Of a DNA stretch of 64,000 nucleotides, positions 33,058-42,329 are shown one piece after another. The stretch lies in contig NZ_JBHSBN010000017.1 in NCBI RefSeq assembly GCF_042650605.1, forward strand, positions 1-64,000, in the 5' to 3' direction. The stretch comes from Micromonospora_J zhanjiangensis. Its GTDB lineage: Bacteria; Actinomycetota; Actinomycetes; Mycobacteriales; Micromonosporaceae. The stretch's first letter is position 1; each line of letters begins with the position of its first letter. The position numbers and the translations under genes were made by a program. The notes under the pieces are model-generated. The model did no database searches. It was not told where the DNA came from and was given only the letters and a program-made list of their open reading frames with translations.

Positions 33058-34647
33058 ATGAGTCCCGTGAGCCGAGGCCGCAAGCGCAAGAAGTCGAAGC
33101 CGTCGCCGCTCCGGCGGGTGGCCGAGCCCGAACTGGTCGTCGTCCCGGACGACTGCGACTGCCCGGTCTGTTCCGGTGCGGAGGAGGTCGACCCGCGGCA
33201 GATGGCCGCGGACCTGCTGTCGGCCTTCGAGGGCCTGTCGACGGCCGAGGATCCGCTAGACGCGGAAATCGCGGCCGCGACGGTGCTCTCCGCCGGCCAG
33301 ACGGCCGGTGACGGCTTCGAGGAAGCGCTGATCGATGGGCTGGCCCCGCAGATGGAGGCGATGGGCGGCGCGGATGCCCTGGTGATGCTGTCGGCGATCG
33401 CCGCACTGACCGAGGGACGGACCGCCGCGGCGCTGTCCGCGTCGGCCGACCGGCTCGCCGAGGCGGGCGTCACCCGGCCGGACTGGGCGGCCGAACTGGC
33501 CGAGCCGGTGACGGTCGACGGTTGTGTCCGGATCGGCGATTCGCAGGACGCCGCCGACGTGCTGGCGTGCGCCTTTCACCGGGCCGGCCGGTCGCACGCC
33601 GTCATGCTGACCGTCGATAACCTCGACTGCGGCGCCGCCAGCGGAATTCTTCTGTTCGAGGTGGAACAGCTGCCCGAGGCGCTCGACACCATGCGCACCG
33701 CGGTCGCCGCCGAGGGCCTCACGGTGGTCGAGGAGAAGCTGGACCCGGCGGAGTTCCGGTGGCAGGTCGAGCGGGCCATGGACGCTCGACAGGTGCACGA
33801 CGACGAAGATCCGTTCCTGGACGACCCGGACGACCTGGATGATGACGACGACGAGGGCATGCCGCCGTACCACCTGCTCGCGCCGCTGCTGCGCGCCCGG
33901 ATGCGGGCCCTGCCGGTGTCGGACAAGCCCAAGGCGGCACACGGGGACGGTCATGAATCCACGCTCGACTCGCTGACCTCGGTCTTCGGGCAGCCCGACG
34001 GGCGGCGGGGCGGACGGGGACCAGTTCCGCGCTCGCGCGGACGGGCCGGTGCGCCACCGGCCACCCTGCCGGCGAAGCGAAAGAAGGCCGACGGACCGGC
34101 GCCGATCTACCAGCTCAAGGTGGGCCTCAAGGGATCGCGGCCACCGATCTGGCGGCGGGTCGAGGTCCCCGCGGACATCAATCTCGCCAAGCTGCACCGC
34201 GTCATCCAGGTCGCGTTCGGCTGGGAGGACTGCCACCTGCACGTCTTCGAAACCCCGTACGGCAGCTTCGGTGTGGCGAACCGCGACCTCGACCACCAGC
34301 CGGAGTCCCGGGTGACGCTGGAGCAGGTGGCCGCCGGGGCGAAGAGCACCATCAGTTACACCTACGACTTCGGGGACGGCTGGGAGCACGACATCCTGGT
34401 GGAGAAGGTGCTCGACCGGGACCCGTCGGTGCGTTATCCGCGCTGCACCGGCGGCCGACGCGGCGCCCCGCCGGAGGACTGCGGCGGCATCTGGGGCTAC
34501 CAGGAACTGATCGAGGTGCTGGCCGACCCGGAGCACCCGGAGCACGAGGAGCGGATGGAGTGGCTGGGGCTGGACACCCCCGCCGACTTCGATCCGGCCC
34601 ATTTCGACGCCGAGGCGACGACCAAGTCCCTGTCGACCCTGCGCTGA
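33058..34647 (+). CDS. plasmid pRiA4b ORF3-like family protein
   Basis: A 529-residue protein from ATG 33058 (MSPVSRGRKRKKSKPSP). After the Lys/Arg-rich start comes an alpha/beta region, then an Asp-rich acidic linker around 247-266, then at about 345-520 the pRiA4 ORF3 domain: IYQLKVGLKGSRPPIWRRVE, LHRVIQVAFGWEDCHLHVF, YTYDFGDGWEHDILVEKV and RYPRCTGGRRGAPPEDCGG. The domain is frequent on plasmids and in mobile regions; its function is unknown. It faces the drmC gene tail to tail with a 20-bp gap and marks the left edge of the accessory region. Confidence 0.85.
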   Translation: MSPVSRGRKRKKSKPSPLRRVAEPELVVVPDDCDCPVCSGAEEVDPRQMAADLLSAFEGLSTAEDPLDAEIAAATVLSAGQTAGDGFEEALIDGLAPQMEAMGGADALVMLSAIAALTEGRTAAALSASADRLAEAGVTRPDWAAELAEPVTVDGCVRIGDSQDAADVLACAFHRAGRSHAVMLTVDNLDCGAASGILLFEVEQLPEALDTMRTAVAAEGLTVVEEKLDPAEFRWQVERAMDARQVHDDEDPFLDDPDDLDDDDDEGMPPYHLLAPLLRARMRALPVSDKPKAAHGDGHESTLDSLTSVFGQPDGRRGGRGPVPRSRGRAGAPPATLPAKRKKADGPAPIYQLKVGLKGSRPPIWRRVEVPADINLAKLHRVIQVAFGWEDCHLHVFETPYGSFGVANRDLDHQPESRVTLEQVAAGAKSTISYTYDFGDGWEHDILVEKVLDRDPSVRYPRCTGGRRGAPPEDCGGIWGYQELIEVLADPEHPEHEERMEWLGLDTPADFDPAHFDAEATTKSLSTLR

Positions 34648-34667
34648 CGGCCGCCAAGGGCAATGGG

Positions 34668-35468
34668 TCACCAGAGCCGTTCCAAGGGGCCGTGTTGGGG
34701 GTCCATCAGCGCACTGAAGTGAGCGACGAGCCGTCCGATCACGTCCGGATCGCGCAGCACTGCACCCACCTCCAAGTTCCGCGTCAGCGCGCGGTCAGTG
34801 AGATTGGCGCTGCTGATCAGGGCGGTCCGGGTGTCGGCCGTGATGAGCTTCGCGTGCAGAGCCGGCCGGGAGTCGCCGACGCCGGTACGCCGGTCGCCCG
34901 GCCAGTGCCAGAATGTCGCCCGTTCGCGAAGCGCCGCGAAGGCCGCAGCGGCACCGGACGGCCCGCGGAGGGCACCGCCGTCGGCGGCCGCACTTTCCAA
35001 AACAAGATCAATCCGTACGCCCCGTTCGGCGGCGGCCACGAGTTCGCCGACCACCTCGGCCACGCCGTACGCGGCGAAGCTGACGACAAGCAGTGACTGT
35101 CGGGCCGCTCGGATCACCTCGACCACCACCGAACTGGTCAGCCGCACCGAGACGGACGGACTGGTCGGTCCGCTGATCACCAGGTCGGTCCGCTCGGCGG
35201 CCGCCCGCTGATGCACTCGTGCGGCGCTGCGCAGGGCCAGCGCGACCGCGACGCCCGGCAGTTCGGGCGCCTCGGTCCGCCAAGCGGTGATCAGCCGGCG
35301 GGCCTGAGTGGAGATGGCGTGCCCCGGGCGTGCGTCGATGAGGTCCGCCTCGACCGGATGTCCCGGCCCGGTCGCGGCCAACAGTACGTCGGCCCAGGCG
35401 GCGACGTGGTCGGCAGGTAACGCTCCGGCGATACCGGCGAGGATCGTCGCGAAGCCGTCGTGGCTCAC
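34668..35468 (-). CDS. drmC: DISARM-type phospholipase D-like protein DrmC
   Basis: A 266-residue protein whose GTG start overlaps the drmB stop (GTGA). The C-terminal half is a PLD fold with one HKD motif: PALHAKLITADTRTALISSANLTDRAL near 205-231, preceded by RIDLVLESAAADGGALRG. A first half-motif is seen only as VISGPTSPSVSVRLTSSVVVEVIRAA. Single-HKD PLD proteins are the third gene of the DISARM core. It may cut DNA or phosphodiesters; in published DISARM work drmC was the least essential of the core genes. Confidence 0.87.
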   Translation of the reverse strand: MSHDGFATILAGIAGALPADHVAAWADVLLAATGPGHPVEADLIDARPGHAISTQARRLITAWRTEAPELPGVAVALALRSAARVHQRAAAERTDLVISGPTSPSVSVRLTSSVVVEVIRAARQSLLVVSFAAYGVAEVVGELVAAAERGVRIDLVLESAAADGGALRGPSGAAAAFAALRERATFWHWPGDRRTGVGDSRPALHAKLITADTRTALISSANLTDRALTRNLEVGAVLRDPDVIGRLVAHFSALMDPQHGPLERLW

Positions 35469-37303
35469 GACGAGAAGAATCCGTACCGGCTGTCGGTCAG
35501 CGTGTCGACCAACAGGGCCCGGTCGAGATAGTGGTTGCCCCGCTCGCAGGAGGTCTCGGCGGCGAAGAGACAGGCGTGGCAGGCGGCGGCGGAGAGCCGG
35601 CCGTGCACGGTCGGATCATGCTCGGCGCAGAGCGGATCGGAGCTGCACAACCGGGCCGATTCAAGGGCGCGCTCGACGAGCGGACCGAGCCGGTCGGAGC
35701 GCCCCAGCGAGACCAGACCCCCGAGGGTGCCCTCGCTGTCCGGGGCGGCGGTGTAGAGCAGCACCCCGGCCGTGGGCAGCTCACCCGGGTTCGCGTAGAT
35801 CCGCTCGCCGATGCCGGCGGCGCTGTAGCCGCACTCCAGGGCGAGTTCCCTGATCAGGACGTGGGCGAAGGTGTGCAGCAGCAGGTAACGCAGTCCGGGC
35901 CACTGGCCGGGCAGCAGTTGGCGCTGGCGCCGCCAGAGGCCGTGCCCCTGGAGCAGGAGTTGTTCGCGGCGCTTCACGTCGGGCCGGTGTTCCCATTCAA
36001 CGATCCGGTCCTCCTCGAAGCGCAGGAAGATGCCCTCTCCCCGCATCTCCGCGCAGGGCGCCCAGGTCGGTTCGCCGATGGACAACGCCGCCCGCCGCCG
36101 GTCCGGGGTGTCCAGCACGTCCCACTCGGGGGCGTCGATCCGGGTGAACCCGTACAGGGCGGCGACCTCACGCAGCCGGGGCACCAGAACCACCTGTTTC
36201 AACCAATCCCGGTGCTGTTTCGGCACGCGTTCCGGTCGAGTGGTGAAGTCGGGCAGTTCGGTCGCCGTGCCGGTGGTGAACGCCTTCCACTCCGGGGTGC
36301 GCAGATCGACCTGGTCCGGCTCGTCGTCCGCGGACGACGACTCGTCGGCCCGCCGCCGGATCGCCTCCCAGACCCGGTCGACCCCGAACGGTTGCAGCTC
36401 CGCCCAGCAGGTCTGGGTCGGCATGAGCATCTTCGCGGTCGCCTCCTCCAGCCCGGCGAGCAGGTGCAGCGTCTTCCAGAAGTCGGCGACGATGTGGTCG
36501 ACCGGGTGCTCGGCGCGGGGCAGGCTGAACACCCGTATCTGCATCGGAAACCAGCTGTTGGTGGCGCCCAGAGCGAGGGTCCGAGTCGACGCGTCGCACG
36601 GCTGGTAGGTGCCCGGGTGCGGGTGGCGGCCCCGGCAGGCGGGCAAGTTCTGCTCGGCCTGTACCCCGATGGCGTCCGACATCGGCCGGCTGCTGCCGCA
36701 CTCGTCGCAGGACACCATGATGTTCACTGTTTCGCCGGTGCTGCCGCGCTCGGAAAGCTTGAGCGAGTGGCCCGCCCCCGGGTCGGCACCCCGATGGGCG
36801 AAGTACGACCAGGGGAAGTCGTCGAGGTGCCCGTTGTCGCAGGCCATGACGAAGCGGGCCGGCACCGCCGTGGGTCGGCGGCCGCCGTTGCCGCGGCAGC
36901 CGTGTACGTAGCGGTTGCGGTCCGGTGTCATCGACGACATCAGATCGAAGAACCCGGCGTCGGCCGGGGCGAGCCGGTTGCACCGGGTGTCGGAGCAACG
37001 TAGCCAGGTGGGGAACAGCGACACCGGCACGCCCACCCGGGCCCACTCGTCGTGCGGGTCGGACGTCTCCGGCAGGTGCGGCGGCAGACGCAGCGCCTGC
37101 ACCTGAGGACCGAGCCGGGCCTTGACCACCGACAGCAGCCGGTCCTCGTTGATCACCTCGGAGCGGGTGAGGTCCCAATGCTCCAAACCGAGGGTGACCA
37201 CCGAGAGGCTGGGCAGGTCCGCGACCGCACCCACCCCGTACGTGTGCAGGAGCTGGTTGGGGCGCAGTGCGCCCACCCGCAGCTGGCTTCGTGGGTCGGT
37301 CAC
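35465..37303 (-). CDS. drmB: DISARM protein DrmB (DUF1998)
   Basis: A 612-residue protein. GTG 37303 (VTDPRSQLRVGALRPNQLLHTYGVGAVADLP) lies in the drmA stop (GTGA) and matches the usual DrmB N-terminus; a longer frame upstream is ignored. Cysteine pairs (LRCSDTRCNRL, VSCDECGSS, PACRGRH) suggest zinc sites. The C-terminal DUF1998 region reads RYLLLHTFAHVLIRELALECGY, then GVLLYTAAPDSEGTLGGLVSLG, and ends with CSSDPLCAEHD and CHACLFAAETSCERGNHYLDR. DrmB pairs with the DrmA helicase to recognise invading DNA. Confidence 0.92.
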   Translation of the reverse strand: MTDPRSQLRVGALRPNQLLHTYGVGAVADLPSLSVVTLGLEHWDLTRSEVINEDRLLSVVKARLGPQVQALRLPPHLPETSDPHDEWARVGVPVSLFPTWLRCSDTRCNRLAPADAGFFDLMSSMTPDRNRYVHGCRGNGGRRPTAVPARFVMACDNGHLDDFPWSYFAHRGADPGAGHSLKLSERGSTGETVNIMVSCDECGSSRPMSDAIGVQAEQNLPACRGRHPHPGTYQPCDASTRTLALGATNSWFPMQIRVFSLPRAEHPVDHIVADFWKTLHLLAGLEEATAKMLMPTQTCWAELQPFGVDRVWEAIRRRADESSSADDEPDQVDLRTPEWKAFTTGTATELPDFTTRPERVPKQHRDWLKQVVLVPRLREVAALYGFTRIDAPEWDVLDTPDRRRAALSIGEPTWAPCAEMRGEGIFLRFEEDRIVEWEHRPDVKRREQLLLQGHGLWRRQRQLLPGQWPGLRYLLLHTFAHVLIRELALECGYSAAGIGERIYANPGELPTAGVLLYTAAPDSEGTLGGLVSLGRSDRLGPLVERALESARLCSSDPLCAEHDPTVHGRLSAAACHACLFAAETSCERGNHYLDRALLVDTLTDSRYGFFSS

Positions 37304-40300
37304 GGCGTCACCGCCGGGGCCGAGGCGGGGCGCGGGGCGAACGGTGGTGGCTCCTCGTCGGTGAGGCCGCCCTGTTGGAGTTGGAGCTGGATGCCGGGCT
37401 CGACGTCGCGTAGGGAGGTGGGGCAGGTGTTCTGTTGCCAACGGCCCTGCTCGGGCCGGTGCAGCAGGCCGGCGACGTCGTCACTGCGGCTCGGCTTGTC
37501 GTAGGCCAGCCGGCGGGCGGGCCTCGCGCGTTCCCGCGCCCAGTGGTCCAGGCGGGCCTCCAACTCGGTCTCGACCCGGTAGCGGGTGGCGTTGTCGGCG
37601 GCGACCTCGCTGCGCCGTTTCAGGTACCCCACGACGTGGTCGGCGAGCTGGCCGTAGCGGTCGAAGTCCTGGGCCCGCAGGTTGCCGTTGTAGGCGCGTT
37701 CGAGGTTGCGGGCCAGCGCCACCAGGACACCGGTGAGGCCCCGGTCGACGGCACGTTCGGCGAACGGGGTCACTGACAGCGCCTCCACGTGCCGGTAGAC
37801 GTTGGCGTGGAACTGGCCGAACCGCTCGTAGTGCGACAGGTCCCGGGGCCGGGCCCAGTTGTAGACGGTGAATACCAGACCTGGGGCGGCCCGACCGACC
37901 CGGCTGGTGGCCTGGATGTACTCGGCGGCGGACTTCGGCTGGTTCGCCACCACCATCACGCCGAGCCGGGACACGTCCACCCCGACCGCGATCATGCTGG
38001 TGGCCAGCAGCACGTCGATCGGCCGTGGAGAACCCTTGGCACGACTGCCGCCGAACCGGACGGCGAGCCGGTCCAGCAGCGGGCGGATCGCGTCGGACGG
38101 CATCCGGGAGGTGAGCTCCTCCAGGTGCGGGTCGAGTCGTCGGGCCAGCCCGCGCTCGTCGGCGCGGACCAGGCGGGTCGAGACGTCGTCCTCGACCAGC
38201 CGACGCATGCCGCCCAGGTCGCGCAGGCTGTTGAAGTAACCGACCAGGGTCATGTACGGGTCGGTGACCGGGTTGCGCCCGTACGTCTCGTGCAGTTTCT
38301 GGGCGGCGCCGAGCACCGAGACGTAGACCCGGATCAGGGTGGACTTGATCCGGGTGCCGTGCGCGCAGACGCCGACGTAGCGCCGACCGGGACGCCTGTC
38401 GGTGGGACGTTGGCGGGCGAAGAAGCTGTCGTCGGCGTCCAGCCCCTGCGGCGGGAAGACCTCGGTGGCCCGGTGGAACAGCGCGCCGATCTGCTGCTGG
38501 GCGCGGCGCACGGTGGCGGTTGAGGCGATCACCTTGGGCCGGGACCAACGGCCCGGCTCCGGCTGCCAACTGGCGAGCTTGTCCACCGCGGCCTCGAACA
38601 GGCCGACCAGCGAACCGAGCGGGCCGGAGATCAGGTGCAGCTCGTCCTGGATGATCAGGTCGGGTGGGCGTACCGGTGGGCAGTCGACGGTGCGGGCGGC
38701 GGGCACGGCGCCCCTGCGCGGGTGGGTCGGGCTCTCCCAGTCGGTGTTGGCCAGGTCCTCGGAGACGTAGCCGTGCCGCTCGCAGCGGCGCGCGACCCGG
38801 CCGAACAGCGCCGCCGTCTCGCCCTTCCAGGGCAGTTGGGCGAACTTGTCCACCGTTGCGATCAGCAGCGCGGGAGGGTGCCGGTAGATCTCCTCGTCCA
38901 CCAGCAGGACCGGCAGACCCTTCCGGTCGTCCGGCTGGCCGAATCCGCCGACCTCGCTGAACGGGCACTCCACCTCGGGGCAGACCACCAGCGTCCGACG
39001 GTGGACGGCGTCCACCGTGATGTCCCGGCCGGCCTCGATCCGGCTCCCGCACCACGGGCAACTGGTGAGCTGGTGCGGCGAGCCCAGCCCCCGGGTCGCC
39101 ATGCCTCGGCCGCGGCGTTGCTGGTTCACCCAGCTCTGCGCGTCGTCGGTACGGTTGGGGGTAACCCGCCCGCCGACCCAGAGGCCGATCCGGATCGGCT
39201 GGCCACCCCAGGTGGCCTCGTCGTCGCGGCGGATCCTTTCGGCCGCGCAGATCAGGGTGGTGGCCCGCTCGAACTGCTGGATGGTCAACAACCGCAGGGT
39301 GTAGCGCATCAGCACGCCCAGGCCCGCGTCGGCGGCCAGCCCACCGTACGCGGGTTGCAGCCGGCGGGCCGCGATGGTGAACGCGGTCAGGCCCAGGTAC
39401 GCCTCGGTCTTGCCGCCACCGGTGGGGAACCAGAGCAGGTCGGCGACCGCCTTCCTGGCGTCGTCGCTGCGCTCCGGGTGCCGGGGGTCGGCCAGGGCGG
39501 GCAGGTTGAGCAGCATGAACGCGAGCTGGAACGGCCGCCACCGGTGGTTGACCGGCAGGTCGGCCCCGGCCGTGGCCTCCGTTAGCGTCAGGTCTGGGCG
39601 TTCCCGCCGGGCCTCGGCGACCACGCTGTGCACCCGTTGCAGGTACATCGCCCGGTTGGCGAAGCCGAACGCCCGCCGGGCGACCGGATCGGTGGCGAGC
39701 AGCTCGATACCGGCGCTGATCCGGTCGGCGGCGGCCCGCGCCTTCTTCAGCGTCTCGCGCACCTGCGCCCGATAGCCGTCGAGCCGACGCTCGGCCGTGC
39801 CGGCGTCGGCTTCGTTGCGGTCGATCCACGCCCGGTAGCCGTCGACCAGCGGGCGCAGGGCAGCGGCGAGCGCCTCGACCGGACCGTCCGCCAGCTCGGC
39901 CAGCCGCTTCATGTCCAGCACCACCGTGGACAGCTCGGGCAGATCCGGGTCCTGCTCGGCGTCGGGCGCGTCGGTGGCCGGGATCTCGTACTCGGGGACG
40001 GTCGCGGTGCGGATCGTGTGGGCGCGCATCGGTTCGCCGGGCGCGGTTTCGGCGCGTACGGCGGTGCCGTGCCCGACGGCGAACTCGGGGTGAAAGCGGT
40101 AAGCCATCGCGAGCCGGCGCCGCTCGGCCTGGTCGGCGGCGTCGCCGCCGGTGACCCGCTCGGCCCGGGGTACGAACACCGGCCGGTCGTCGACGCCGGT
40201 GGCGGACAACTCCACCTGGAAGATCCACTGAGCGGCGTCCCGCTTCTTCGGGTTGGGCTGACGGTTCTCCAGGAAGAGCGACACGAGCCACTGGCCGTCG

Positions 40301-40818
40301 TGCCGGCGGGCCCGACCGCGCAGCACGATCCTCGGCTGGGTCCGGTCGACCGGCTCCGGCGTGAGTTGTCCCTCGTGGAGCTGGACCACGACCGTGTCGC
40401 CTTGCCGGTGCCGCCGCCAGACCCGCCTGCCGGCGTGTTCCTCCTGCTCGGAGGCGGTGCGCTCGTAGCGGCCCCAGGTGCCGGTCACCCGAAGCGCCGT
40501 CGTCGCACCGTCCACAGAGGTGGTGAAACCGAGCGCGGACGGGTGCAGGCTCGGCACGTTCGGCGCGCTGGGCTCGGCGCCGCCTTCGAGGGGATCGGGC
40601 ACGGCGGCGTCCGACAGCTCGTCCTGGGTGGCCGGATCGACCATCACGTCGTTGGGCGCCAACCGGCCGAGGATGTAGCGGTCAAGGGGGTCCTCGCGGT
40701 TGGCGATCTCCTCGTCCGGCCCGCCGAGCGGCCCGAGCAGATCGGCCAGGACCAACCGTTGCAGCTCGTCGCGGATCACCCGCTCATCTGGTACGACGAG
40801 CACACCCTCGGAATCCAT
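37300..40818 (-). CDS. drmA: DISARM helicase DrmA
   Basis: A 1172-residue superfamily 2 helicase from ATG 40818 (MDSEGVLVVPDERVIRDELQ); an in-frame GTG lies three codons earlier. Walker A is LWFPTGGGKTEAYLGL near 460, the DEAH-like box is LIIQDELHLISGPLGSLVGLF near 722, and motif VI is YIQATSRVGRAAPGLVF near 970. A four-cysteine zinc unit (CPWCG, CPEVECPF) lies in between. It is the first gene of drmA-drmB-drmC, all linked by GTGA overlaps. No DISARM methyltransferase (drmMI/drmMII), drmD or drmE is found on either side within the window. Confidence 0.93.
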   Translation of the reverse strand: MDSEGVLVVPDERVIRDELQRLVLADLLGPLGGPDEEIANREDPLDRYILGRLAPNDVMVDPATQDELSDAAVPDPLEGGAEPSAPNVPSLHPSALGFTTSVDGATTALRVTGTWGRYERTASEQEEHAGRRVWRRHRQGDTVVVQLHEGQLTPEPVDRTQPRIVLRGRARRHDGQWLVSLFLENRQPNPKKRDAAQWIFQVELSATGVDDRPVFVPRAERVTGGDAADQAERRRLAMAYRFHPEFAVGHGTAVRAETAPGEPMRAHTIRTATVPEYEIPATDAPDAEQDPDLPELSTVVLDMKRLAELADGPVEALAAALRPLVDGYRAWIDRNEADAGTAERRLDGYRAQVRETLKKARAAADRISAGIELLATDPVARRAFGFANRAMYLQRVHSVVAEARRERPDLTLTEATAGADLPVNHRWRPFQLAFMLLNLPALADPRHPERSDDARKAVADLLWFPTGGGKTEAYLGLTAFTIAARRLQPAYGGLAADAGLGVLMRYTLRLLTIQQFERATTLICAAERIRRDDEATWGGQPIRIGLWVGGRVTPNRTDDAQSWVNQQRRGRGMATRGLGSPHQLTSCPWCGSRIEAGRDITVDAVHRRTLVVCPEVECPFSEVGGFGQPDDRKGLPVLLVDEEIYRHPPALLIATVDKFAQLPWKGETAALFGRVARRCERHGYVSEDLANTDWESPTHPRRGAVPAARTVDCPPVRPPDLIIQDELHLISGPLGSLVGLFEAAVDKLASWQPEPGRWSRPKVIASTATVRRAQQQIGALFHRATEVFPPQGLDADDSFFARQRPTDRRPGRRYVGVCAHGTRIKSTLIRVYVSVLGAAQKLHETYGRNPVTDPYMTLVGYFNSLRDLGGMRRLVEDDVSTRLVRADERGLARRLDPHLEELTSRMPSDAIRPLLDRLAVRFGGSRAKGSPRPIDVLLATSMIAVGVDVSRLGVMVVANQPKSAAEYIQATSRVGRAAPGLVFTVYNWARPRDLSHYERFGQFHANVYRHVEALSVTPFAERAVDRGLTGVLVALARNLERAYNGNLRAQDFDRYGQLADHVVGYLKRRSEVAADNATRYRVETELEARLDHWARERARPARRLAYDKPSRSDDVAGLLHRPEQGRWQQNTCPTSLRDVEPGIQLQLQQGGLTDEEPPPFAPRPASAPAVTP

Positions 40819-40960
40819 GCCGGCCACCGTAACGTGTCACTACGACATTCAACTGTCCCGGGCTGCGCCGGGTAGGGTCGTGCAGGATCCGAGCCGGACG
40901 AGGCCAGCCTGGACAGACCTGATTTTTTCTGGATGCTTTCCTGGCCGGGCAACTTTAGCG

Positions 40961-41635
40961 TCAACGCAACTCCCCGAACTCCTTCCTGATTGCCGCTAAT
41001 ACTGGTCCGCAGGCTTCCTGAATGGAACCCTTCGAATATTTAATCTCAATGATTCCGGCCACATTAGAGAACGGCTCACATGCTTCTTCTCGTAAGAGGA
41101 GAGTGCGCCGGAGGCCCAATTTCCCCTGGAAGAGTCCAGTTTCATGGATCACGTTCTGACGCGCGCGTCGAGCTCCGTCTTGCATTTCATCTTCCCCGCT
41201 ATGCACCAGAAGTGCAAAATTGGCTCGATCGAGCATCTCGGCTATTACCTCGGCGACGTGCCGGCCCGCACGAACATCGGACTCCCAAGAGAAGACGTCG
41301 TAATCGTGGTGGTCCTTCAATTGATCTTTAAGAACTCTCCACTCATGGCTGACGCCACCGTGACCAATAAATATCTGCGGCGCCTCCCTGTTTTTGGAAG
41401 GTGGCGGCGAGGCCGGAGCAACCTCCCGTAAATCCACAGTGAGCTGGCCATCATCCCCGGTGTCGCCTATGACTATTTCGTACGATAGTGGTTGGCCGGT
41501 TCGAATGGTTGGTAGGCCAAGTTCAGCAACAATCGCCGTAATCGCAGCACGGTTTCCGTGGGAAAAGTCTAGTTCTGCCGAGTGGTGAGTGCCGTTTGGG
41601 GCAACAATTCGAACTGGAACGTACCTGTTTGACAT
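40961..41635 (-). CDS. TIR-like nucleotide-binding domain protein with N-terminal beta-grasp-like unit
   Basis: A 224-residue protein behind a GGGAGGGG ribosome site. Residues 1-72 (VPVRIVAPNGTHHSAELDF, helix AAITAIVAELGL, LSYEIVIGDT, LTVDLREVAP) follow a beta-beta-alpha-beta-beta order like the small protein encoded two genes upstream. Residues about 88-190 match the TIR-like/CAP12 family (PF10137 type): PQIFIGHGGVSHEWRVLKDQL, DVRAGRHVAEVIAEMLDRANFALLVHSGED, ARQNVIHETGLFQGKLGLRRTLLL. Such domains bind or cleave NAD and act as effectors in CBASS-like defence. It is the last gene of a four-gene operon with AT-rich codons. Confidence 0.82.
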   Translation of the reverse strand: MSNRYVPVRIVAPNGTHHSAELDFSHGNRAAITAIVAELGLPTIRTGQPLSYEIVIGDTGDDGQLTVDLREVAPASPPPSKNREAPQIFIGHGGVSHEWRVLKDQLKDHHDYDVFSWESDVRAGRHVAEVIAEMLDRANFALLVHSGEDEMQDGARRARQNVIHETGLFQGKLGLRRTLLLREEACEPFSNVAGIIEIKYSKGSIQEACGPVLAAIRKEFGELR

Positions 41636-41660
41636 TCAGGGTACCCCTCCCTCGCCCCTG

Positions 41661-42323
41661 CTAGCGGAGCAATGCGCCATTAGTGATCACGGGTCGGCGA
41701 GAGTATCCCGCCAATAAGCCGAGGCTAAAAACAAAAGAATTCTCGACGAAGACACGCGTTTGCGCTCTATTTATGTGAGTTAAGGCAATGGAATGACGTG
41801 AAGCTGTCCCGGAGAGATAAAGCATCGAACGATCGTCAGATGGCCAAAAGTCAAGGTTTGAAATGTCCGAACTATTTGCCCGTGGCGACTTGCTGCGGAG
41901 AATTCCACAGACCAGCAGCGGTAATCCGATGTAAACCGAAGAAGCGGTCGGAGCTGAGCGCCCTCGCCTGCATTCTGCGATGAGTGCGTGCGGCGCCATC
42001 GCGGGCAGAATCGTTGAGACGGTTACAGCTATTTCGTCTGGATTCGGGCGTTCCGATCCAACTATTTCCTTGATTCGATTCGTGTCTTTTCCGTGCCAAA
42101 GGTGGGGCGCCGCCGCAACTCTTCGGGCGATCTCAATCAGCACCTCACCGTTCCGGTGAAGGATCCTTCCCGTTGGACTCTCGGGGCGAAAGTTGCGAAT
42201 CACACCGCCCGAGTTCCGGCCGGACTCGGCCAAGCGCGGCGTTACCGTGGTTTGTCGAGGAGCCCCATGTGGATCTTCAATCATCCAGTTTCGGAGGATC
42301 TCCCCGGCGACGTCCGCCATCAC
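41661..42323 (-). CDS. hypothetical protein in the TIR/beta-grasp operon
   Basis: A 220-residue protein of no family I recognise. It starts at ATG 42323, six bases after the stop of the beta-grasp gene, and ends 26 bp before the TIR-like gene. The N-terminal 75 residues are polar (EDPHGAPRQTTVTPRLAESG). A middle part reads NPDEIAVTVSTILPAMAPHALIAECRRG, and the C-terminal half has strand-like hydrophobic segments (SSVYIGLPLLVCGILRSK; HSIALTHINRAQTRVFVENSFVFSLGLLAGY). Codon choice is much less GC-rich than in neighbouring host genes, as in the rest of this operon. Confidence 0.62.
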   Translation of the reverse strand: MMADVAGEILRNWMIEDPHGAPRQTTVTPRLAESGRNSGGVIRNFRPESPTGRILHRNGEVLIEIARRVAAAPHLWHGKDTNRIKEIVGSERPNPDEIAVTVSTILPAMAPHALIAECRRGRSAPTASSVYIGLPLLVCGILRSKSPRANSSDISNLDFWPSDDRSMLYLSGTASRHSIALTHINRAQTRVFVENSFVFSLGLLAGYSRRPVITNGALLR

Positions 42324-42329
42324 AAATCC

